A program made the position numbers and the translations under genes. A DNA stretch of 64,000 nt from Chitinivorax sp. B (lineage in GTDB: Bacteria > Pseudomonadota > Gammaproteobacteria > Burkholderiales > SCOH01), in NCBI RefSeq assembly GCF_005503445.1, contig NZ_SCOH01000013.1:1-64000 (forward strand), written 5' to 3'. The notes below the pieces were generated by a model, which did not search any database, was not told the origin of the DNA, and worked only from the letters and a program-made list of their open reading frames with translations. Of this stretch, positions 53,049-61,141 are shown one piece after another. Within the stretch, counting starts at the first letter, position 1. Each line of letters opens with the position of its first letter.

Positions 53049-53399
53049 TTATACATCTTCCGGGCCGAGCTTCCAGTTTGCCGATCGGAATGCAGCCAAG
53101 GTCCAACATTGGGTTTCTGAGCAATCAATCCAGCCGGTAAAGCCAAATCGCCGATTGCCAGACAAGGTCAATGTCCCCAATTTGTTTGCTACCTCCACAG
53201 CCTGTACCACGGTGCTATCCCAACCTTGGTGTGGGTGGACCATGTTGAATTGCACGATCCAGACATGGGACTCCTGCGGTGATCGGCAAATGTCCAGCAA
53301 TTCAGTCTTCATGTTCAAGAAGCGGCTCAGCTTGTTGAAGAAGTGTTCCGGTTCACTGGTTTTACAGGTCACGCTCCACGTTGTGCAGCGCTCCACCAT
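53049..53399 (-). CDS. Small protein of unknown function in the Ro60 operon
   Basis: A ~116-residue protein between rsr and the Y-RNA array. GGAAAGG nine bases upstream favours ATG 53399; an ATG at 53408 overlaps the ribosome binding site. The sequence (WSVTCKTSEPEHFFNKL, SHVWIVQFNMVHPHQGWDST) suggests an alpha/beta fold with conserved tryptophans. I do not recognise it. Its place in the operon suggests a role with Ro60 or the Y RNAs. It ends 35 bases before unit 13. Confidence 0.7.
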   Translation of the reverse strand: MVERCTTWSVTCKTSEPEHFFNKLSRFLNMKTELLDICRSPQESHVWIVQFNMVHPHQGWDSTVVQAVEVANKLGTLTLSGNRRFGFTGWIDCSETQCWTLAAFRSANWKLGPEDV

Positions 53400-53419
53400 G
53401 CTGATCATCCTTTCCTGTT

Positions 53420-53447
53420 ACCCGGGCGGGTTTCCACCTGCCCGGGT
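53420..53447 (-). other. Intercistronic hairpin between rsr and the small ORF
   Basis: acccgggc and gcccgggt form a perfect 8-bp stem with a ~12-base loop, 12 bases past the rsr stop. There is no T tract on either side, so it is more likely an mRNA-stabilising or processing element than a terminator. Confidence 0.45.
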
Positions 53448-53458
53448 TCAGATTGCTG

Positions 53459-55015
53459 TCAGTCCAGGCTGACCGATTCAATCAACTGTACCCAGTGTCC
53501 TGGCTGCATCTGGCCTGCCGCAAAGCTGGCGACCAGCTTGAACACATCGTCACCGAATCCACCGATATTCAGGGTATCGCCGCCTTCTTGCGCCTGTGTG
53601 GTCGCATGAGGTTGGATATCGATACATACCAGTCTGGCCTGAGGGTTGCGTTGCTTGATCAACGCCCACTGACGCATGGTTTCCGTTGCGCCATGGCGGC
53701 GGTTATCCACCCATGATTCGTTGTCGGAGACAATGATCACGGTATCCACCTTCGCCCCTTCCTGATTCAACTTGGCCAGGGGTGCCGAACAGTTGGTTCC
53801 ACCCCCACCAATGGCTGCCAACTTCTCAGCGTTGGTGATCACAGAATCCCGTGGGTTCAGTTTGATATCCACAACCTTCACTTCAAACGGCATCACTCGG
53901 GCATCCGGGTTTTTGCGCAGGATGGCTGCTGCCATTAAGCCCGCCACATCAATACAACGTACGGCAGTGGTTGCGCCTTGGCGGTAACCGGTCGCCGGCG
54001 ATTGCATCGAGCCAGATACGTCTGGGCAGACCACCACATTGCCCGCCAGGGATGGTACATTGTTCAATGCCGCTTCCATGGCATCTTGCAGCGCTTCACG
54101 TACTGGGTTTGGTACATCCTGACCCGTCATTTTGTACGCAGCCAGCAACTGGTATGGGAAGGCTCGCGCCTTGGCTACCAGCTCCGGGTTGGCCAACTTG
54201 GTTGCAATCTGTTGCGCCATGCCGGGGATGTCGAACACACCATGTCGAGCAAAGGTGTTCAGGTTCATCCGCACCATCTGCCAACTACCTTGCTCAGCAA
54301 TACGCGCCCATTCGTCACGCCCCAGTTCCAACGCGGTCAGCATCTGGAACGGTACATTGGGCATGGTGGCAGATTTGTCTGCTTTATAAGCCTCGAACTG
54401 CTTCACGATCTCCGGCAGGTGCTCGGTTTGATAAGACCGACCGATCAACCAGGCGAAGAACGCTTCACGGCTCAACGTATCCGGTTTCGGGTGAGCCATC
54501 TTCACCACGTCAGCCAGGCTGGGGGCGTTACCCACTGCAGCCTGCATCAGTTTTTCATCGCTGGCATTGTTCAACCACGCTTGAACCAGTTTTTTCGGGC
54601 GGGTACCCAGCGATTTACGGCCCACCGCGCCGCTACGCAAAATCTGCACGAAGTTACGCAACATCTTGCCGTTGTCGATGACGCGCTTGAACACAGGCGC
54701 TACATACTGCGGGCCTTTGACGGTCAACACGGCAGCCAGCAAAGCGGGCATGTCTTTCATGTAGCCTTTTTCGCGGCAGTAGATGGCAGTTTTGGCAATG
54801 AATTCAGCATCCACCTCATTTGTCAGCTTCAACACTTCAGCCAGCTGCGATTCGGCATTGGCGTAATACGTGTTGTTCAAACAACCGGTGATCGCGTACT
54901 GGGCTAGCGCATGTTTAGGGCTCAGTTGATAAGCAGCACTGCGTGATGCGTTCAAGGTGTCCGCATGGGGCAGCGCACGACCAGGTTGGGTTTGGAACAA
55001 GTTGGTATTCGCCAT
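53459..55015 (-). CDS. rsr: Ro60 orthologue (Rsr), TROVE domain protein
   Basis: A 518-residue ring-shaped RNA-binding protein. AAGGA at 8-base spacing supports ATG 55015; the longer frame to 55087 begins upstream of the sigma-54 start site and is excluded. The N-terminal ~330 residues form the TROVE HEAT-repeat ring that binds Y RNA on its outer surface and misfolded RNA in the cavity. PDVSGSMQSP is a von Willebrand A MIDAS motif (DxSxS), as in Ro60. Bacterial Rsr works with PNPase via Y RNA. It is first in the operon driven by the sigma-54 promoter at 55092-55107. Confidence 0.95.
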   Translation of the reverse strand: MANTNLFQTQPGRALPHADTLNASRSAAYQLSPKHALAQYAITGCLNNTYYANAESQLAEVLKLTNEVDAEFIAKTAIYCREKGYMKDMPALLAAVLTVKGPQYVAPVFKRVIDNGKMLRNFVQILRSGAVGRKSLGTRPKKLVQAWLNNASDEKLMQAAVGNAPSLADVVKMAHPKPDTLSREAFFAWLIGRSYQTEHLPEIVKQFEAYKADKSATMPNVPFQMLTALELGRDEWARIAEQGSWQMVRMNLNTFARHGVFDIPGMAQQIATKLANPELVAKARAFPYQLLAAYKMTGQDVPNPVREALQDAMEAALNNVPSLAGNVVVCPDVSGSMQSPATGYRQGATTAVRCIDVAGLMAAAILRKNPDARVMPFEVKVVDIKLNPRDSVITNAEKLAAIGGGGTNCSAPLAKLNQEGAKVDTVIIVSDNESWVDNRRHGATETMRQWALIKQRNPQARLVCIDIQPHATTQAQEGGDTLNIGGFGDDVFKLVASFAAGQMQPGHWVQLIESVSLD

Positions 55016-55091
55016 GATGTTTATCCTTTTTGTATCCGTTGCCACAGTTGGCATCGGCAAGTTTGCGTTTCGTTTTTGACATCCCACTTAT

Positions 55092-55107
55092 TGCAATGGC
55101 CGTGCCA
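55092..55107 (-). promoter_or_regulatory. Sigma-54 promoter of the rsr operon
   Basis: On the minus strand TGGCAC-GGCCA-TTGCA is a perfect -24/-12 element (TGGCAC-N5-TTGCA). Transcription should start near 55080, leaving a ~65-base leader before rsr. RtcR, an enhancer-binding protein of sigma-54, is encoded divergently 150 bases away. Confidence 0.92.
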
Positions 55108-55134
55108 GCTTGTCGGTCTAGTTGCGCTTTTGTT

Positions 55135-55150
55135 AATCAATTTGTTGATT
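55135..55150. promoter_or_regulatory. Possible RtcR upstream site
   Basis: The inverted repeat aatcaa-tttg-ttgatt sits about 30-45 bases upstream of the -24 element, where an upstream activator sequence could be. The site is AT-rich and no RtcR consensus is known to me, so this is a candidate only. Confidence 0.3.
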
Positions 55151-55256
55151 TTTAATGGTTTAATTTTTGTTCTGCTCATTTTTATCAAGAGATTGGCGTG
55201 TGGTTTGTCATGCTAATTGATATACTGATATATAAGATTCTATAAATTTAGATAAG

Positions 55257-56843
55257 ATGAAAAAGACCGTTGTGATCGGCTTTATCGGGACCGTGCTGGA
55301 TTTTGTCGGCAAGGGGAATCAGCGCTGGGAGAAGTGGCGGCCCACGGTGGGCTTGTGCCAGCAGGAAGACTTGATCGTGCACCGGCTGGAACTGCTGCAC
55401 GATACCCGTAACCGGGGGCTGGCCGAGCGCATCAAACTGGACATTGAAGGGATATCGCCAGAAACCACGGTGAATCGGGTTGAGATCAATCTGAACGATC
55501 CCTGGGACTTTGAAGAGGTCTACGCCTTGCTGCATGACTTCGCGCATGATTACCCGTTCAACCCGGATGAGGAAGACTACCTGGTCCACATCACGACGGG
55601 TACGCACGTTGCACAGATCTGCTGGTTTCTGCTGACCGAGGCACGTTATCTGCCGGCACGGCTGTTACAGACCTCGCCACCCAAGAAATCCGAAGGGAAC
55701 AATACTGCTGGTACTTATGCTGTCATCGACCTGGATTTGTCGCGCTACCACAAGATTGCGACCCGCTTTCAGCGCGAACAGCAGGAGACGGTTTCCTTTC
55801 TGAAATCCGGTATTGCCACTCGCAACCCGCAGTTCAACCGGATGATCGAGCAGATCGAACGGGTGGCAGGGCGATCCAAAGCCCCGATGTTGTTGATTGG
55901 TCCGACAGGGGCTGGCAAATCCTTTCTGGCCAAACGGGTGTATGAGCTGAAGAAGAACCGCCATCAGCTGGCCGGCCGTTTTGTGGAAGTGAACTGCGCC
56001 ACCTTGCGCGGCGATAGCGCCATGTCGACGCTGTTTGGCCATGTCAAAGGCGCATTCACCGGTGCGCAGACTGAACGTGCCGGCCTGTTGAAAAGTGCCG
56101 ATGGCGGTTTGCTGTTTCTCGATGAAATCGGCGAATTAGGTTTGGACGAACAGGCGATGCTATTGAAAGCCATCGAAGAAAAAACCTTTTTCCCCTTTGG
56201 TGCAGATAAGGAAGTCGCCAGCGATTTCCAACTGATTGCCGGTACCCATCGTGACCTGCGCCGCTGGGTGGCTGAAGGCAAATTCCGTGAAGACCTCTAC
56301 GCCCGTATCAACCTTTGGACTTACGAAATCCCTGGCCTGGCCGCCCGCAACCAGGATATTGAGCCCAACCTGGATTTTGAACTGGAGCGTTTCGCCCGCG
56401 AACAAGGCGAACGCGTGCGCTTTCATGCTGAAGCCAAGCGGCAATATCTGAATTTTGCGACTTCTGTCGATGCTTTGTGGGCAGGTAATTTCCGTGAGCT
56501 ATCGGCCAGCGTGACGCGCATGGCAACACTGGCGGAATCGGGCCGTATTACAGAGGAAGTGACCAGGGAGGAAATCACTCGGTTGCAAACAACCTGGGGA
56601 CATGAGGACGGAGTAGATGAACTCACTGGATTACTGGGCGATCAATGTGCCGAACTTGACCGGTTTGACAAAATGCAACTACAGGCTGTTATTCAGGTAT
56701 GCCGTCAAAGTAAAACGCTCTCGGAGGCGGGGCGAAAACTGTTTAATGTATCCCGGCTTGAGAAAGACAAGCCGAATGATGCAGATAGATTAAGAAAATA
56801 TCTGGCAAAGTTTGGACTGAGCTGGCAGCTTATTACCGAGTAA
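55257..56843 (+). CDS. rtcR: RtcR, sigma-54-dependent activator of RNA repair genes
   Basis: A 528-residue enhancer-binding protein. The N-terminal ~180 residues are the RtcR CARF-type sensor domain (KTVVIGFIGTVLDFVGKG, LVHITTGTHVAQICWFLLTE). In related systems this domain senses cyclic-phosphate or tRNA-fragment ligands. The AAA+ domain carries Walker A GPTGAGKS, GAFTGA (the sigma-54 contact loop, here GAFTGAQTERAG) and Walker B LLFLDEIGE. The C-terminal ~70 residues contain a Fis-type HTH. Divergent from rsr; presumably activates its sigma-54 promoter. ATG 55257; weak ribosome binding site. Confidence 0.95.
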   Translation: MKKTVVIGFIGTVLDFVGKGNQRWEKWRPTVGLCQQEDLIVHRLELLHDTRNRGLAERIKLDIEGISPETTVNRVEINLNDPWDFEEVYALLHDFAHDYPFNPDEEDYLVHITTGTHVAQICWFLLTEARYLPARLLQTSPPKKSEGNNTAGTYAVIDLDLSRYHKIATRFQREQQETVSFLKSGIATRNPQFNRMIEQIERVAGRSKAPMLLIGPTGAGKSFLAKRVYELKKNRHQLAGRFVEVNCATLRGDSAMSTLFGHVKGAFTGAQTERAGLLKSADGGLLFLDEIGELGLDEQAMLLKAIEEKTFFPFGADKEVASDFQLIAGTHRDLRRWVAEGKFREDLYARINLWTYEIPGLAARNQDIEPNLDFELERFAREQGERVRFHAEAKRQYLNFATSVDALWAGNFRELSASVTRMATLAESGRITEEVTREEITRLQTTWGHEDGVDELTGLLGDQCAELDRFDKMQLQAVIQVCRQSKTLSEAGRKLFNVSRLEKDKPNDADRLRKYLAKFGLSWQLITE

Positions 56844-56927
56844 CTCGGTATTTGGAAGTATGTAGGGAGTTGCGGCTTAATTTTTCTACGAATTTATAAT
56901 CCAATTAAGCCACGGAATATTCGACTA

Positions 56928-57674
56928 TTAATTGGCATAGACCACAATAGGTAATGCATTTTGATGGCCTACTGGGTAATACAGTTGCTTCTCAATAAAT
57001 GCTTTGCTGAATGCAGCGTAGAATGATTCGGCTTTGTCTGCAGCGGCAATAGCTTTAGCACGAGGCGTTGCTTTCGGTACGGATTTCAGAAAGGCGTCGA
57101 ATTGGATTTGCGGGGTAAAAGTATCTCGCAGTTGATTATCTATCTTTCCTGCTTTTTTCATTTTACTTGGCTGGGCGTTAGCAACCAGAATCGGTTCGTG
57201 ATTGACACCACCAAATTCACGAGCGGTAACGGTGCCCATGGTATTGGTAACAGTGGCTCCTTGATAGCCAGTGATTTTGACCCCTTTTTTGCCTGCACTT
57301 TGAATACCCGTTGCAAACATGTCGATTGGGCGATGCCCCTGTTGGCCGTGTGCTGCATAGCAGGCGAACAGGATAATATCTTTGGCATGTGCTGACATCT
57401 TGGTGCCAATATCCTTGCCAAGCGCTTGCCAATCATATTCTTCTCCATCAAGGTATGTCGTGCTGCTACCTTCGCCGCCGTGGCAGACCACATACAAGGG
57501 CTCGCCTTGTGCAATATTGGCCAGCTTGTCAGCACCGGACAGATCGATGATCGTGCAATCCTGGGTATCGAACCGTTTGGTTTCGAGCAACTCCAGTTGC
57601 ATGGCAAATTCAACATCAGCCCACATGATGAAATCAGTAATGGCAGACATATTGCTATGGACTAGGAGAATCAT
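56928..57674 (-). CDS. Clan CD (caspase/CHAT-like) predicted cysteine peptidase
   Basis: A 248-residue protein. AAGGAG seven bases upstream supports ATG 57674. PLYVVCHGGEGS gives a hydrophobic strand ending in HG and DIILFACYAAHG a strand ending in AC. These are the catalytic His and Cys positions of clan CD peptidases (caspase, CHAT, C80 RTX protease). The rest is alpha/beta with a basic C-terminal third. No partner domain is present. It sits next to rtcR, convergently oriented, but its stop is 85 bases from that of rtcR, so any link to RNA repair is only by location. Confidence 0.6.
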   Translation of the reverse strand: MILLVHSNMSAITDFIMWADVEFAMQLELLETKRFDTQDCTIIDLSGADKLANIAQGEPLYVVCHGGEGSSTTYLDGEEYDWQALGKDIGTKMSAHAKDIILFACYAAHGQQGHRPIDMFATGIQSAGKKGVKITGYQGATVTNTMGTVTAREFGGVNHEPILVANAQPSKMKKAGKIDNQLRDTFTPQIQFDAFLKSVPKATPRAKAIAAADKAESFYAAFSKAFIEKQLYYPVGHQNALPIVVYAN

Positions 57675-57867
57675 GGTGTGGCTCCTTGGTAAATTATTGT
57701 TAGATAGTCATTCTAAGTCGATATCCTTCAGGTGTAATGCTTTTGTTATGAAAATAAAATCAATTTACAATTAATTTAATTCGTATATAGATATTATTTG
57801 AATTTGATTACTCATTACCGTTGCAATATTTCGTAGAATGTTCACCGCTGGGATTAGCAGAGGCCGT

Positions 57868-58419
57868 ATGAAGCAATTCAACCACATCATGGTGATTGGC
57901 GGGACCGGGATGTTGGCGGAGGCCACCAGATACCTGTGCAAACGGTCGGAGGTATTGACCCTATTTTCACGTTTAGGCCGATCAGTTGAAGGAGTGTTGG
58001 CGAATGTGGTGCCAATTCAAGCTGACTATCATGATGGAGCCTATTTTGCGGAGGCGGTAAGTAACAGCATTGTGCAATATGGGCCACCATCACTGGTCCT
58101 GGCTTGGTTCCACGAAGATAAGCCTGCATATCAACTTGCAGAACAGTTGGCTGCCGTGGGTTCTCTTTTTTCTTTTTTCCATGTGTTGGGAAGTGCGAGC
58201 GCCAATCCTGTTAGCTCATTGGTCAAGCTGCGACAGCCCTATGAGGCATTATCCAACATTGACTATCACCAGGTTGTGCTGGGATTCAAACACGAAAGTA
58301 GCCGATCCCGCTGGTTGACTAACTGGGAGATCTCACAAGGAATGATTCAGGCATTGAACGCGAACAAAGCAGTTCATATCGTTGGCTGTATTGAGCCTTG
58401 GGATGCCCGGCCGAGCTAG
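57868..58419 (+). CDS. Rossmann-fold, SDR-like protein
   Basis: A 183-residue protein. AGAGG five bases upstream supports ATG 57868 over 57838. The N-terminal IMVIGGTGMLAEATRYLC is a dinucleotide-binding GGTGxL motif. A Rossmann core with VVPIQADYHDG and LVLAWFHEDKP follows, but there is no YxxxK catalytic motif of typical SDRs. At 183 residues it is short for that family. It may be a NAD(P)-binding sensor or a minimal SDR. It lies divergent from the clan CD gene. Confidence 0.65.
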   Translation: MKQFNHIMVIGGTGMLAEATRYLCKRSEVLTLFSRLGRSVEGVLANVVPIQADYHDGAYFAEAVSNSIVQYGPPSLVLAWFHEDKPAYQLAEQLAAVGSLFSFFHVLGSASANPVSSLVKLRQPYEALSNIDYHQVVLGFKHESSRSRWLTNWEISQGMIQALNANKAVHIVGCIEPWDARPS

Positions 58420-58519
58420 GCGATTTGGGCAAACCATGAAAAGATTGGAGAACCGAACAATTCCAAGGCCAAGCGGGTGTTAGAAATTGTTCGGTTTGAA
58501 GCGACTGGTTGTGATCCGT

Positions 58520-59032
58520 TTAATTCAGAATGATGCAGGTAGTCGTTCCGTGCGCATACAACTTGCCATCCCGATCCACTAGTCGACCTTCCGAAGTGGC
58601 GGCTTTGGAGCCAGTGTGGATCACTTTGGCTTCGCAACGCAGGGTACCAGTTTTGACTGAAACGGGGCGGACGAAGTTGACTTTGATTTCCAGTGTGGAA
58701 TAGCCGACACCAGCAGGCAGCATGGTGTGGATGCAGCACCCCATGGCGGAATCCAGCAGCGTGCTGATGATGCCCCCGTGGACGGTGCCGATGGGGTTGT
58801 AATGGGGTTCGGCAGGTTCGAATTCAAACGCGACCAACCCTTGTTCGACGGTGACGAAGCGGAAGCCGATCAGCTCCATGATGGGTGGGACCGGGATTTC
58901 TTTGTTCAAGATACGCTGCAGGTATTCCAGGCCACTGAGCGAGCGGGCGGCGGCAGCGCCGATCATTGGGTCTTCCCAGGAAAAGGTTTGGGTGCGTGCA
59001 GTCAGGTCGGTATGGGCGTCGGTCATGGTCAT
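58520..59032 (-). CDS. PaaI-type hotdog thioesterase
   Basis: A 170-residue hotdog-fold protein. GTVHGGIISTLLDSAMGCCIHT carries the PaaI/4HBT motif (HGG..a.laD.a), and YSTLEIKVNFVRPVSVKTG follows as expected for acyl-CoA thioesterases. GGAG nine bases before ATG 59032 supports the start. It is the last gene of the polyketide-type cluster here and may release or edit acyl intermediates; that is inference. Confidence 0.86.
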   Translation of the reverse strand: MTMTDAHTDLTARTQTFSWEDPMIGAAAARSLSGLEYLQRILNKEIPVPPIMELIGFRFVTVEQGLVAFEFEPAEPHYNPIGTVHGGIISTLLDSAMGCCIHTMLPAGVGYSTLEIKVNFVRPVSVKTGTLRCEAKVIHTGSKAATSEGRLVDRDGKLYAHGTTTCIILN

Positions 59033-59082
59033 TTGCTTGCTCTCCAGAGTGTTGGTATCCGCTGCTGCTTGTCGTGGTCTGG

Positions 59083-59880
59083 TTATTCCAGCAGATCCGG
59101 TTGTTGCTTGACGATAAAGTGATACAGCGGCTGAAAGCTGCCATATGCCACAAAGTCACTCGCAATCAGGTCGCGGGTTTTGCAGGCGGTGGCATGGTCG
59201 ATCAGCTTGGGTGTACCTGCTGCTTCGGCCAGCAATTGTGACTGGCAGCAGCGTTCCATCGAAATGAAAAACCAGCTTGCAATGTCGACGCAGTTGCCGA
59301 CCGTCAGCAGGCCATGGTTCTGCAGGATCAGCGCTTTGCCTTGGCCCAGGCAATGCGCGATGTCCTGACCTTCCGATGTTTGATGGACCACGCCACCAAA
59401 TCGATCATACACCCGATGGTCTTCATAAAAAGCACAGGCATCCTGAGTAATGGGTGCCAGTTCACGACCCAACGACGACCAGGTTTTGCCATGCATGGAA
59501 TGGGCGTGGGCCACGGCCATCACATCCGGGCGTGCCTGATGGACTGCGGCATGGATGGCAAACGCAGCCAGGTTGACGGGATAGTGGCCATGCAAGACCT
59601 TGCCCTGATGATCTACCCGCACCAGGTTGGATACTTTGATTTCTGAGAAATGCAGGCCCAAAGGATTGACCCAGAATTGGTCGGGATGTTCCGGATCGCG
59701 CACGGTGATGTGGCCGGCCACCCCTTCGTCAAAGCCAAAATGGGCGAATAGCCGAAATGCCGCGGTGAGGCGGATCAGTGCATGACGGCGTGCGTGTTCG
59801 AAAGTGTCGAAGTGCGGGCGGGCAAGTCGATTGGCGCCGGAGGCGGTGACGTTCAGGGCGACGTTTTCCAGTGTGGTCAT
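59083..59880 (-). CDS. Class II aldolase/adducin family protein
   Basis: A 265-residue protein. ATG 59880 (MTTLENVALNVTASG) sits 7 bases after the previous gene. LTAAFRLFAHFGFDEGVAGHITVRDPE, NPLGLHFSEI, and AVAHAHSMHGKTWSSLG (zinc-binding histidines) with LQNHGLLTVG match the class II aldolase/adducin superfamily. The catalytic zinc site is intact. In secondary-metabolite clusters this family makes C-C bonds or dehydrations. The substrate is unknown. Confidence 0.86.
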   Translation of the reverse strand: MTTLENVALNVTASGANRLARPHFDTFEHARRHALIRLTAAFRLFAHFGFDEGVAGHITVRDPEHPDQFWVNPLGLHFSEIKVSNLVRVDHQGKVLHGHYPVNLAAFAIHAAVHQARPDVMAVAHAHSMHGKTWSSLGRELAPITQDACAFYEDHRVYDRFGGVVHQTSEGQDIAHCLGQGKALILQNHGLLTVGNCVDIASWFFISMERCCQSQLLAEAAGTPKLIDHATACKTRDLIASDFVAYGSFQPLYHFIVKQQPDLLE

Positions 59881-59887
59881 GGTGTCT

Positions 59888-61141
59888 TCAATGAGTGGGT
59901 GACAGGGTGACTGGGGCGGTATCGGATGTGGCAAAGCGCGTTCGCAACTGGTCGAGCGGGCCAAGGTGTTCCAGAACTTGGTCGGCACCGACGCCGAAAT
60001 CAAGCAGGCAGGCAATCTCGTCGACGCCCAGTTGTCGGAGTTGTGTCACTTTGGCGGCACAACTATCCGGTGTGCCAAACAGTGCAGCGGTTTCGAAATA
60101 GCGTTCAAAAGCGTATTCCAGCACCGCTTCGCGATCTTCCTCTGCCAGTTCGTCCAAACCCTGCATTTGTTGCCGCCACAAATCGACCGAACTGTTGAGA
60201 TAGGCAATGAAGGGTGCCTTGACGGTGGCTTTGACTGCGGCAAGATCATGACCGATCAACGTGTGCAGCATCAACGTGACATGGCCAGGCCCTTCGAAGC
60301 CGTGATCGGCTCGGGCTTTGCGGTAGGCGGCGATTTTGTCGGCCAGCTCTTCCGGGGTTTGAAAGAGCAGAGCGGTCAAGACGTTGACACCCTTGGCACC
60401 GGCTTCGATGAAGCGTTCGGTCCCACCACTGCAAGTGGCCCATACCGCCAGTTCAGGTTGTTGCGGCAAGGGAAAGGTCTGGATCGCGGCAGGTTTGCCG
60501 TTGCCATCTGGCAATTCGATGGACTCGCCCCGCCACAGGCGCCGTACTTGCTCCATACCGTCCCACAACAGGTTCAACCGCTGTGGATAGGCACTGGGCG
60601 CCAATACAAAGTCACGTGCGTTCCAGCCTTGTGCAAACGCGAGATCCACCCGGCCGCCGGACAGATTGTCAACGACTGCCCATTCTTCCGCCACCCGGAT
60701 CGGGTTTTGCAACGGGATGACCACGCTGCCCGCCCGCAGGCGGATTTGCCGGGTGGTCATCGCCAGGGCAGCGGCCAAAACCGATGGGTTGGGATACAGC
60801 CCGCCAAATGCGTGAAAGTGTCGTTCCGGCAGCCAGACAGCCTTGAAACCTCGCTGGTCGGCAAAGCGGGTGGCATTGAGCATCAACTGATATTTGTTGT
60901 GCGTGAACTCGGCCTGGTTGCTGGCAAAGAACAGCAGGCTGAAATCGACGGACTGCTGAGCCGGCGCGGTTGCCGATTGCGTGGTCAGCCACTGTATCAG
61001 GTCGACTTTATGCGCCTTGAGTGTCCCTAACATGGCGGGCGTCAATGCTTGCGCATTGCCTCGGTAGCTCAGCTGTTCGCCGTTCGTCCAAAGCTCGATG
61101 CCTTGCCGGCGCAGGTTTTCGACAAAGGTTGCGATGTTCAT
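59888..61141 (-). CDS. TubC-docking LLM/MupA-family luciferase-like monooxygenase
   Basis: A 417-residue protein. ATG 61141 overlaps the stop of the upstream PKS gene by ATGA. Residues ~1-53 (FVENLRRQGIELWTNGEQL) match the TubC N-terminal docking domain used between NRPS/PKS subunits. Residues ~70-400 are a bacterial luciferase-like FMN monooxygenase of the MupA/Atu3671 type (FSLLFFASNQAEFT, GFKAVWLPERHFHAFGG). It would oxidise a carrier-bound intermediate. Confidence 0.86.
   Translation of the reverse strand: MNIATFVENLRRQGIELWTNGEQLSYRGNAQALTPAMLGTLKAHKVDLIQWLTTQSATAPAQQSVDFSLLFFASNQAEFTHNKYQLMLNATRFADQRGFKAVWLPERHFHAFGGLYPNPSVLAAALAMTTRQIRLRAGSVVIPLQNPIRVAEEWAVVDNLSGGRVDLAFAQGWNARDFVLAPSAYPQRLNLLWDGMEQVRRLWRGESIELPDGNGKPAAIQTFPLPQQPELAVWATCSGGTERFIEAGAKGVNVLTALLFQTPEELADKIAAYRKARADHGFEGPGHVTLMLHTLIGHDLAAVKATVKAPFIAYLNSSVDLWRQQMQGLDELAEEDREAVLEYAFERYFETAALFGTPDSCAAKVTQLRQLGVDEIACLLDFGVGADQVLEHLGPLDQLRTRFATSDTAPVTLSPTH

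Noticed and set aside
55016-55087. Longer N-terminus of Ro60
   Set aside because: It begins before the predicted sigma-54 transcription start, and a good ribosome binding site precedes ATG 55015.
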